Shown here: piece after piece, positions 47,404-52,596 of the stretch
Layout: every line of letters starts with the position of its first letter
Position numbering within the stretch: the first letter of the stretch is position 1
Assembly: GCA_019635215.1 (NCBI GenBank)
Contig: JAHBZZ010000006.1
Location: 1-64,000 of the forward strand
DNA length: 64,000 nucleotides
From: Nitrosomonas sp.
GTDB taxonomy: Bacteria; Pseudomonadota; Gammaproteobacteria; Burkholderiales; Nitrosomonadaceae
Direction of reading: 5' to 3'
Notes under the pieces: model-generated
The model's input: only the letters and a program-made list of their open reading frames with translations
Database searches by the model: none
Told to the model about the DNA's origin: nothing
Translations under genes and position numbers: made by a program

Positions 47404-47553
47404 CTACGCGGCTAGAACAGAAAATGGCTCAAAAAAGGCTTTTAGAATCAAAGTAATGATACCACCCAGCACCAGCCCGATCATCCACTTGATGACCAGC
47501 AATTCGCGTTCGATCCGTTGAATATCGTTTTTACCGGCAAGTTGCAAATCCAT
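47404..47553 (-). CDS. Possible 49-residue membrane-tail ORF
   Basis: The frame begins MDLQLAGKNDIQRIERELLV and continues with one helix (MIGLVLGGIITLILKAFF). A short amphipathic stretch followed by a terminal helix is the design of coiled-coil/DUF1640-like membrane proteins, so this may be a C-terminal fragment of such a gene. No ribosome site is obvious. Confidence 0.3.
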   Translation of the reverse strand: MDLQLAGKNDIQRIERELLVIKWMIGLVLGGIITLILKAFFEPFSVLAA

Positions 47554-47672
47554 ACCGCGTACGCCCAATTACTTATCTTTTCTTGAGAAATCTTTCCATG
47601 CATCGTAAGCAAGATAATAGATAAAAACGACAAAAACGCCCCCAGTATTGTCATCAGGATACTATTCAGCAT
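47481..47672 (-). CDS. Possible 63-residue hydrophobic ORF
   Basis: The frame begins MLNSILMTILGAFLSFLSII, has one helix and is preceded by GGAG at a 10-base spacing. Its C-terminal third overlaps the 49-residue ORF out of frame, so at most one of the two is likely genuine over that part. Confidence 0.2.
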   Translation of the reverse strand: MLNSILMTILGAFLSFLSIILLTMHGKISQEKISNWAYAVWICNLPVKTIFNGSNANCWSSSG

Positions 47673-47688
47673 TTCCGAGTTTCTCCAG

Positions 47689-47719
47689 GTAGGAGGCGCA
47701 TCAATTGCGAATGATGCGC
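47689..47719 (+). repeat. REP-type hairpin, family B
   Basis: GTAGG followed by GCGCATC, a loop of about 10 bases and GATGCGC. The flanking CACATCCTACGG reappears near 48580, where a second, degenerate copy of this element lies. Confidence 0.55.
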
Positions 47720-47796
47720 TTCACTACGTTCAGCACATCCTACGGCCCCCCTATCGCAAAAATCCTATTACGTCAGGCTAATCGAGCCTACATTGG

Positions 47797-48114
47797 CTAG
47801 GCCAATGCGCTCATGCCATGCCGCTTTACAATATTCAGTAATTTGAGCGATAGGCCACTCGGATGCCTGTCGCCAATCTCCCATTTTTGTACGGTAGAAA
47901 TACTGGTATTCAATAACACGGCGAATACTGACTGACTAACATTAAGACTCTCACGCAAGGCTTTAATGTCATTAGGCGAGATTGGCTCAACCGCCGACTG
48001 ACACAGTGCCTGAATTTCTAACATCCGACGTTTATCAATCAAATCTGACTGATGCAATCCCTCGGCGGTTTCCAGCATTTCTGCTAATAAACAACTGTGC
48101 TTATGTGTTGTCAT
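47797..48114 (-). CDS. HTH antitoxin of a RelE-type toxin-antitoxin pair
   Basis: This 105-residue protein has a Cro/C1-type helix-turn-helix in its second half (DIKALRESLNVSQSVFAVLL, then STVQKWEIGDRHPSG) and a helical N-terminus likely to contact the toxin. HigA-like antitoxins of this form repress their own operon and neutralise a RelE-fold toxin. The restored toxin frame (48101-48480) ends inside its start, so the toxin gene comes first, as in higBA-type systems. It appears intact although the toxin is frame-shifted. Confidence 0.85.
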   Translation of the reverse strand: MTTHKHSCLLAEMLETAEGLHQSDLIDKRRMLEIQALCQSAVEPISPNDIKALRESLNVSQSVFAVLLNTSISTVQKWEIGDRHPSGLSLKLLNIVKRHGMSALA

Positions 48115-48480
48115 CTTTTGTTACCTCTTTCAATTCTCCACTTTCAATAGCGCGTTGCAACAAGTGTTGTTTCTGTTCCAGCCAACTGCCAGCAATGGCT
48201 TGTAAAGCCCTGAGCTCTTGATCAGAAATACTGTCGCGTTCATTCTTGGCAAAACCATACAAAAAAACCATTGATCCTGAATTTTACTGGCCACCAAAGT
48301 ACGAACCCCGGATCGTTTGCCCCGCCCCGGTAGAGCAATACGCTTTTTGAATACTTGTTCGCCCAGATCAGCATCAATCAAACCGTTACTCATTTCGTTG
48401 ACAGCGCGTATCAAGTCAGCGTCTGTCAGCTCTGTCTTTTTTAACCATCGGTCAAAAACTTTCGTTTTATAAATTCGCAC
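48101..48480 (-). pseudogene. RelE-type toxin with a frameshift at a poly-T run
   Basis: The first frame begins MRIYKTKVFDRWLKKTELTD and continues through GEQVFKKRIALPGRGKRSGV to DQWFF. The family continues YGFAKNERD(N/S)I, and exactly that appears in the next frame (YGFAKNERDSISDQELRALQ, ending LKEVTKDDNT). The break is at a run of seven T on the minus strand (48261-48267): an eighth T would give WFFLYGFAKNERD. As sequenced, the frame runs on as an unrelated tail. Loss of the toxin, phase variation and a sequencing error are all possible. Confidence 0.75.
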
Positions 48481-48660
48481 TTTATCATCATATCACCCAG
48501 TGATAAAAAATCACATCCGATTGATTCAAATATCAATACGGCAAGATGTGCCGACATTAGGCGGTGCATCAACTGCGTTCAACACATCCTACGGACCTCG
48601 ATCCCACGTAGGTTTCTTCATTCGTAGAAACGATTATGGCATTCCGCCGGCAAATACAGG
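48481..48660. other. Spacer with a degenerate REP hairpin
   Basis: This includes a REP-like stretch near 48560-48600 (GGTGCATCAACTGCGTTCAA, then CACATCCTACGG) related to family B, and the upstream region of the toxin-antitoxin operon. Confidence 0.45.
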
Positions 48661-48696
48661 GTAAAAAAACCGCCCGGTGTTTTCCAGGGGCGGTTT
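48661..48696 (-). terminator. AACCGCCC hairpin terminator behind hicB
   Basis: AAACCGCCC (48667-48675) pairs with GGGCGGTTT (48688-48696), and the minus strand then runs TTTTTTTAC. It is the first of five related hairpins in this region and lies about 60 bases behind hicB. Confidence 0.7.
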
Positions 48697-48754
48697 GGTT
48701 TGCCAGCGTCATGGCGGATTGCCTGATGGCGAACGCCTTACGCGGGTTACGGCC

Positions 48755-48964
48755 CTACTGCACTTCAATATAACTTGAATACGTATGAGGCGTTGGCTTT
48801 GCCAATTTCTCTAATTCCAGCCCGTCAAGATGAAACTCAATTGCTTCTTTCATTTTTTTTTCAACTTCTTCAGTTGTGTTTCCTGTTGCCACGCACCCAT
48901 CAAAATCTGGAGTATACGCAGAAAATCCCGTGGTTGTTTCTTCAATCACAATCAGATATTTCAT
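48755..48964 (-). CDS. hicB: HicB-type antitoxin
   Basis: This 69-residue protein has the short HicB form: a partial RNase H-like fold (MKYLIVIEETTTGFSAYTPD, FDGCVATGNTTEEVEKKMKE) without a C-terminal DNA-binding domain. It neutralises HicA by covering its active site. Its ATG overlaps the hicA stop (TAATG), so it is translated from the same message. Confidence 0.9.
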   Translation of the reverse strand: MKYLIVIEETTTGFSAYTPDFDGCVATGNTTEEVEKKMKEAIEFHLDGLELEKLAKPTPHTYSSYIEVQ

Positions 48965-49149
48965 TATTTATATCCCGCCTGTTTAAAAATACTATTCTGT
49001 GTTCCGGGCGCCAACTCATCACTCAGTTTTCCTGAAACGGTTACCAGACCTTTCTTTGTTAAATGTTTAAACTGCCGATGACCACCTTTGATTCTTGAAA
49101 TATACCAACCATCATTTTCAAGCCATTTGATAATCTCTTTAACTTTCAT
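48964..49149 (-). CDS. hicA: HicA-type mRNA interferase toxin
   Basis: This 61-residue toxin has the dsRBD-like HicA fold with catalytic His in KGGHRQFKH. It is preceded by VKEIIKWLENDGWYISRIKG and followed by VTVSGKLSDELAPGTQNSIF. HicA cleaves mRNA and tmRNA independently of the ribosome. I chose the ATG at 49149 (MKVKEII), the usual family start; an upstream in-frame ATG would add six residues. The pair looks complete. Confidence 0.9.
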   Translation of the reverse strand: MKVKEIIKWLENDGWYISRIKGGHRQFKHLTKKGLVTVSGKLSDELAPGTQNSIFKQAGYK

Positions 49150-49249
49150 GCATAAAGAATACAGCAACTCATAACTGGTTGCAATTTAACAAAAAATACG
49201 ATGGCAGGGCGGATGCACATGCGGCGCAATGCCCGATGGTTATTGCGCT

Positions 49250-49771
49250 CTACGCGGCTGCAACGCCCGCCCAATCCGGCGCATAAAGTCGTTTCACATC
49301 GCGATGAAAAGTCGAGTAAGGCCAATCGCAAACACGATAAACCAAACCGTGTTTCACGGGATTGATGTAAATGTAATCCATATGATTGGCAAAATCCGTT
49401 TCCGAACGAATGCAATGCTCCCAATATCGACGTTGCCATAGCGTCGATTCACGATGTTTCGTTTTGGACGTGGTCATCCAATCAACACGATGGTATTGAT
49501 CAGCGCAAGCCATCGACACGTTACATTTAATCAACGACCACCGTTTGGCAAAATCGGCATCGCCGGGCGGCAGCGTCCATAGACAATGCAGATGATCGGG
49601 CAATAATACCCAGGCATCGATCGTAAATGGGTGCCACGCACGCACCGTTCGAATAGCATCCCGTAAAGCCGCGCGTACCGGCGCGTCGCACAAGAGGAGA
49701 CGACGGCGATACGTCACCAGCGTAAAAAAGTAGGTGCCACCCGCGATGTCGGCACGTCGATAACGAGACAT
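49250..49771 (-). CDS. REP-associated tyrosine transposase (RAYT, Y1 family)
   Basis: This 173-residue Y1/HUH transposase is of the RAYT class: MSRYRRADIAGGTYFFTLVT at the start, the metal-binding HUH as LPDHLHCLWTLP, and the catalytic Tyr region DYIYINPVKHGLV. RAYTs are thought to nick and spread REP hairpins with a GTAG/CTAC head. At least eight such hairpins lie within 4 kb here, which fits. I chose MSRY as start, the usual RAYT N-terminus; a 208-residue frame would run into the duplicated REP-bearing flank. That 5' flank recurs at 51435-51621. Confidence 0.92.
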   Translation of the reverse strand: MSRYRRADIAGGTYFFTLVTYRRRLLLCDAPVRAALRDAIRTVRAWHPFTIDAWVLLPDHLHCLWTLPPGDADFAKRWSLIKCNVSMACADQYHRVDWMTTSKTKHRESTLWQRRYWEHCIRSETDFANHMDYIYINPVKHGLVYRVCDWPYSTFHRDVKRLYAPDWAGVAAA

Positions 49772-49910
49772 CGCATGATTGTAACCCAAACCAACATCGC
49801 AGTCATCGACGCATCGTTGCGAGAACATGCGTAGGGTGGGTACGCCAGTCAACAATCCGCCGGTAAACACACGCATAAAAAAACCGCCCAGGGTTTCCCA
49901 AGAGCGGTTT
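49742..49910. repeat. Duplicated RAYT 5' flank, copy 1
   Basis: These 169 bases (first ten RAYT codons, upstream DNA and the AACCGCCC hairpin) recur at 51435-51621. The two copies look identical except that this one lacks 18 bases (TGCCCACGCGAAACAGCG) that form the second arm of a REP hairpin. Confidence 0.85.
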
Positions 49911-49914
49911 TTTT
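49877..49914. terminator. AACCGCCC hairpin, bidirectional terminator
   Basis: AAACCGCCC and GAGCGGTTT flank GGGTTTCCCA, with an A-run on the left and a run of seven T on the right, so it can act on both strands. On the minus strand it separates the heptad-repeat gene from the RAYT gene. Confidence 0.7.
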
Positions 49915-49946
49915 CAGAGTTTGCGGTTTATCCGCGGATGTTCCGC

Positions 49947-49978
49947 GTGGGCACCCAAACAGCGGGTGCCCACCCTAC
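49947..49978 (-). repeat. REP hairpin, family C, copy 1
   Basis: GTAG head followed by GGTGGGCACCC, a short loop and GGGTGCCCAC on the minus strand. Further copies lie at 51389-51420 and 51668-51699. Confidence 0.8.
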
Positions 49979-49983
49979 CGGGC

Positions 49984-50385
49984 TCAAGGCAGGTATTTGA
50001 TCGCCGCAATCACAATGCCACCAACCGTAAGCATCGTTGCAAACGACCAGATCATGAAACGGTCTATGCGCATCATTATCACCTCAAAACGTTTATCAAT
50101 CTGCTCAAAGCGTTTGTCTATTTGCTCAAAGCGTTTGTCTATTTGCTCGAAGCGTTTGTCTATTTGCTCGAAGCGTTTGTCTATTTGCTCGAAGCGTTTT
50201 TCCATCTGCTTAAAACCTTCAAGCATCAGTTCACGCTGGTGTTTTAATTCCTCTTCAACACGTACAATCCGCTCTCTCAGTTCAAGTTCGTAACGCACAT
50301 TCGCCTGATTCGCCTCTGGCCGTTCAGCAAATGCTTTTGTAATCATTTCCTGTATGAACGCAATATCTTCTTTTACCAGTGTCAT
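49984..50385 (-). CDS. Heptad-repeat coiled-coil protein with C-terminal membrane helix
   Basis: This 133-residue protein has a charged N-terminus (VKEDIAFIQEMITKAFAERP) and a long coiled coil (about 30-105) containing six tandem KRFEQID/V heptads. The last 22 residues form a single helix (FMIWSFATMLTVGGIVIAAI) ending in KYLP. It resembles the Bdr/DUF1640 type of anchored coiled-coil proteins, whose function is not settled. The repeats are nearly identical at DNA level and should vary in number between strains. A deleted paralogue lies at 47212-47292. Confidence 0.75.
   Translation of the reverse strand: MTLVKEDIAFIQEMITKAFAERPEANQANVRYELELRERIVRVEEELKHQRELMLEGFKQMEKRFEQIDKRFEQIDKRFEQIDKRFEQIDKRFEQIDKRFEVIMMRIDRFMIWSFATMLTVGGIVIAAIKYLP
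50088..50210. repeat. Tandem 21-bp repeats
   Basis: About six units of GCGTTTGTCTATTTGCTCRAA lie head to tail inside the coiled-coil gene, encoding KRFEQID heptads. The central units are identical or differ at one base, the pattern of recent unit gain by slippage. Confidence 0.9.
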
Positions 50386-50432
50386 TTCACTATTCCCGGT
50401 TAAAATTTTCAGATAAGCATAACATACAGGCG

Positions 50433-50467
50433 ATAAAAAAACCGCCCGAGGTTTCCCAGGGGCGGTT
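50433..50467 (-). terminator. AACCGCCC hairpin terminator
   Basis: AACCGCCC (50440-50447) pairs with GGGCGGTT (50460-50467), with TTTTTTTATCG following on the minus strand. It is the third member of the family and lies between the small membrane gene pair and the heptad-repeat gene. Confidence 0.7.
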
Positions 50468-50576
50468 CCGATTTTTCAAGGCTTGCGGTTAATCTGATGA
50501 TTTTCCGCGTGAGCGCAGAAGGCCTGGAAAGTCGACTACGCGGAGCTGTTCGCGACCCGTGTGTGCTTGAAAAGAA

Positions 50577-50606
50577 GCCCGATTACGCAAAGCTAATCGG
50601 GCTTAC
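50577..50606 (-). repeat. REP hairpin, family A, copy 2
   Basis: GCCCGATTACGCAAAGCTAA then TCGGGC, with CTTAC in place of the CTAC head. It lies directly behind the 29-residue membrane protein gene. Confidence 0.75.
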
Positions 50607-50637
50607 GCGAGCTACGCGGGCTGCGGCCCTTACCGAA

Positions 50638-50727
50638 TTATTCTTCCGACAATTTATAAACCGCAAAGAGCAACACTGCTGCTGTCAACACGGCAATGCC
50701 GATAATCGCCAACAAACCCAGATTCAT
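50638..50727 (-). CDS. 29-residue membrane peptide, downstream member of a pair
   Basis: The frame encodes MNLGLLAIIGIAVLTAAVLL plus nine residues ending LSEE: one helix and a short acidic tail. Its ATG comes 2 bases after the stop of the upstream gene (TAAGCATG), so coupled translation is likely. No family is recognised. Very short single-helix proteins of this type often serve as regulatory subunits or toxins, but nothing here decides that. Confidence 0.5.
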   Translation of the reverse strand: MNLGLLAIIGIAVLTAAVLLFAVYKLSEE

Positions 50728-50729
50728 GC

Positions 50730-50975
50730 TTACAATTCCTTTATCTCTTTTGTCTTTTGAGAAATTTTGAGGATCAATAAAAAAATAACCACCAGCACAA
50801 ATACCGCGAACAGAAAACCCAGCCAAAAGACCATATCCACCCGCTCCTGATCAAACCGGTTGATTATTCCACTCACCACGATCACAAGCATACCGAACGA
50901 CAAACTCATAACCACTCTTAATGTATTCAAAATCTCTTTCACTTCATCCAGTTTGCTCATTGTCAAAGCGTACAT
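50730..50975 (-). CDS. Small two-helix membrane protein, upstream member of a pair
   Basis: The 81-residue frame begins MYALTMSKLDEVKEILNTLR. It has two helices (VVMSLSFGMLVIVVSGIINR and MVFWLGFLFAVFVLVVIFLL) joined by a charged loop, and a basic tail (KISQKTKEIKEL). Start choice is open among 51038, 50975 and 50960; the first would place basic, non-helical residues in front. It is coupled to the 29-residue peptide gene. I do not recognise the family. Confidence 0.6.
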   Translation of the reverse strand: MYALTMSKLDEVKEILNTLRVVMSLSFGMLVIVVSGIINRFDQERVDMVFWLGFLFAVFVLVVIFLLILKISQKTKEIKEL

Positions 50976-51070
50976 AGTATTCTTTTTCTTGTCAAAATTT
51001 CTCAGCGCAAATGAAAATCCACTGCGAATCCTGATCAACTCAAAGCCTGCACGGCAAAAACCAGCTTCGT

Positions 51071-51110
51071 TTAGATGTAAAAAAACCGCCCCGGTTTCCC
51101 AAGGACGGTT
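51071..51110 (-). terminator. AACCGCCC hairpin, degenerate copy
   Basis: AAACCGCCCC...GGACGGTT is an imperfect stem with a run of seven T on the minus strand. It is the fourth member of the family and lies behind the truncated yefM gene. Confidence 0.55.
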
Positions 51111-51139
51111 AATTTCCGTGCGGTGCGGTTATCCGTTAT

Positions 51140-51172
51140 GTCGGGTTGCCAGACAACGGCAACCCAACCTAC
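51140..51172 (-). repeat. REP hairpin, family D
   Basis: GTAGGTTGGGTTGCC, a short loop, then GGCAACCCGAC on the minus strand: GTAG head plus a GC-rich stem. It abuts the end of the truncated antitoxin gene. Confidence 0.7.
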
Positions 51173-51177
51173 GCTCG

Positions 51178-51396
51178 CTAGGCATCCACCAGTCCACACT
51201 GAGTCAGCTTGCCATGGCGGTACTGCTCGATGGATTCGGACAGGTGCGCCGCGTTGGCTGGATTTTTCAGCAGGTAGACGGTTCCCATCAGGCTATTGAA
51301 AGTGTCGAGCGACATCACCACAGCATCGGGCGCATCGCGCCGGGCGATCACTGTGTAGTCAGCATCGTCGATCACCTGATCAATGACAGTGGGCAC
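51178..51396 (-). pseudogene. 5'-truncated YefM/Phd antitoxin gene
   Basis: The frame encodes VIDQVIDDADYTVIARRDAP, then DAVVMSLDTFNSLMGTVYLL and KNPANAAHLSESIEQYRHGK, a clear YefM-type antitoxin. The DNA-binding N-terminus (about 15-20 residues, usually ending SEAR-NL) is missing. The only start is a GTG contributed by a REP hairpin (51389-51420) that replaces the original 5' end. No YoeB-type toxin follows. It is thus an orphan fragment that probably cannot bind its operator. Confidence 0.75.
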
Positions 51397-51420
51397 CCAA
51401 ACAGCGGGTGCCCACCCTAC
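51389..51420 (-). repeat. REP hairpin, family C, copy 2
   Basis: This is the same GTAGGGTGGGCACCC...GGGTGCCCAC hairpin as at 49947. Its 3' edge forms the first codons of the truncated yefM frame. Confidence 0.8.
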
Positions 51421-51434
51421 CGGGCTACCGGGCT

Positions 51435-51621
51435 CGCGATGTCGGCACGTCGATAACGAGACATCGCATGATTGTAACCCAAACCAACATCGCAGTCATC
51501 GACGCATCGTTGCGAGAACATGCGTAGGGTGGGTACGCCAGTGCCCACGCGAAACAGCGTCAACAATCCGCCGGTAAACACACGCATAAAAAAACCGCCC
51601 AGGGTTTCCCAAGAGCGGTTT
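51435..51621. repeat. Duplicated RAYT 5' flank, copy 2 (with ten RAYT codons)
   Basis: This copy matches 49742-49910 and keeps 18 extra bases that complete a REP hairpin (GGTGGGTACGCC...TGCCCACGC). On the minus strand it starts a RAYT frame (MSRYRRADIA) that breaks off into REP sequence and stops after 15 codons. It ends with the fifth AACCGCCC hairpin (51588-51621), downstream of sapC. Confidence 0.85.
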
Positions 51622-51667
51622 GGTTTGGTTCGTCAGGGTCGCGGATTATCCGGGGGGGATGTTCCGC

Positions 51668-51699
51668 GTGGGCACCCAAACAGCGGGTGCCCACCCTAC
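51668..51699 (-). repeat. REP hairpin, family C, copy 3
   Basis: The third GTGGGCACCC...GGGTGCCCACCCTAC copy, 4 bases from the sapC stop. Confidence 0.8.
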
Positions 51700-51703
51700 C
51701 GGG

Positions 51704-52492
51704 CTATGAAGATAACTTGCTCCAGTCAACATTAGCGAAACTGAGAAAACCATCCTGCCCGTTACCCGGTTTTGTGGCGTTTATCACTGCGGTTGACAGT
51801 ATCCCGTCAACAAGGTTAGTCAGCGATATGAAATGCGCATGGCACAACGAAAGTGCGCCGGACTGGTGTAAGGCATGCAATGCTTCAGCCGGCAGACGTC
51901 CGAATGCTTCGGCATCGACGACGCGAAGTCCGGTCAGTTCCACGGCGTCCTGGTTTTTATCCGTTACTTTTAATTTTTTATCCATCAACAACCCGTATTC
52001 CGCTATTTGCGCAGTCAGATATTTTGTCCGCTCGATATCCTTCTGCAGATCAACCAATACGGCCTCGATTTTGCTGAGTATTTCGCTGGGCTGCCCATCT
52101 TTGAATAAAGCAAGTCCGCTGCCATCATGCTTGATATGCGGCGCTTCGCTGTCATACATGATGGCAAAACGGCGCTCCTCCGCTGATGGATCCTGCGTAA
52201 CATCGGCAAATAAAAACGGGTAACGGCGGATATGCACCGGAATATAACGTGCGCGCCACTGCCCGGCTTCATTGACATAGGCGTTTTCCCCCGGCCGCAG
52301 GCCCACAACGACCATCGGCAATTCCTTGTCCTTTAACGAAAAAATGATGGGGTATTCCCGTGCAATTAATCGGGTCTCTGCCGCCACAACGGGGAGCAGC
52401 ATTTCAGCAGCTGCGAAGCGGTACGACTGGTTGGGATCCAGGCTTGGCGAAGGCTCATGCTTTGGATTTAACGGTTTGAGTTGTTTAAACAT
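51704..52492 (-). CDS. SapC-family S-layer-associated protein
   Basis: This 262-residue protein is of the SapC family (named from the Campylobacter fetus S-layer locus). The family pattern is visible in SYRFAAAEMLLPVVAAETRL, then YPIIFSLKDKELPMVVVGLR, YIPVHIRRYPFLFADV and LFKDGQPSEILSK. There is no signal peptide or membrane helix, so it is probably cytoplasmic. The molecular role of SapC is not established. It lies about 105 bases downstream of the giant S-layer-like gene, separated by a terminator. I chose the ATG at 52492 (MFKQLKPLNPKHE). Confidence 0.85.
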   Translation of the reverse strand: MFKQLKPLNPKHEPSPSLDPNQSYRFAAAEMLLPVVAAETRLIAREYPIIFSLKDKELPMVVVGLRPGENAYVNEAGQWRARYIPVHIRRYPFLFADVTQDPSAEERRFAIMYDSEAPHIKHDGSGLALFKDGQPSEILSKIEAVLVDLQKDIERTKYLTAQIAEYGLLMDKKLKVTDKNQDAVELTGLRVVDAEAFGRLPAEALHALHQSGALSLCHAHFISLTNLVDGILSTAVINATKPGNGQDGFLSFANVDWSKLSS

Positions 52493-52540
52493 TGTTCCGG
52501 TCAACCACAATAAAAATTAACAAAACAGATTGTTTGAAAG

Positions 52541-52569
52541 AAAAAAGGCCGTGCATTACTGCACGGCCT
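52541..52569 (-). terminator. Strong terminator behind the S-layer-like gene
   Basis: A 10-bp stem AGGCCGTGCA (52546-52555) with TGCACGGCCT (52560-52569) closes a 4-base loop, with TTTTTTC following on the minus strand. A strong terminator directly behind a gene is typical of highly expressed surface-layer genes. Confidence 0.85.
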
Positions 52570-52596
52570 GCTTTCTCAGGGCTTAAAGCCGCTCAA

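Larger units (their letters stand above)
47180..47796. other. Intergenic mosaic of REP hairpins and gene fragments
   Basis: These 617 bases contain a deleted paralogue of a heptad-repeat protein (47212-47292), a REP hairpin (47358-47387), a possible 49-residue membrane ORF (47404-47553), a possible overlapping 63-residue ORF and a second REP-type hairpin (47689-47719). No complete gene is visible. Confidence 0.6.

Noticed and set aside
50088-50210. Regular 21-bp repeats as a possible CRISPR array
   Set aside because: The units are directly adjacent without spacers and encode KRFEQID heptads in frame, so they are coding tandem repeats.
47180-51700. Integron-like cassette array
   Set aside because: No integrase is present, the hairpins lack attC core sites, and several modules are fragments. 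A REP/RAYT hotspot explains the region better.
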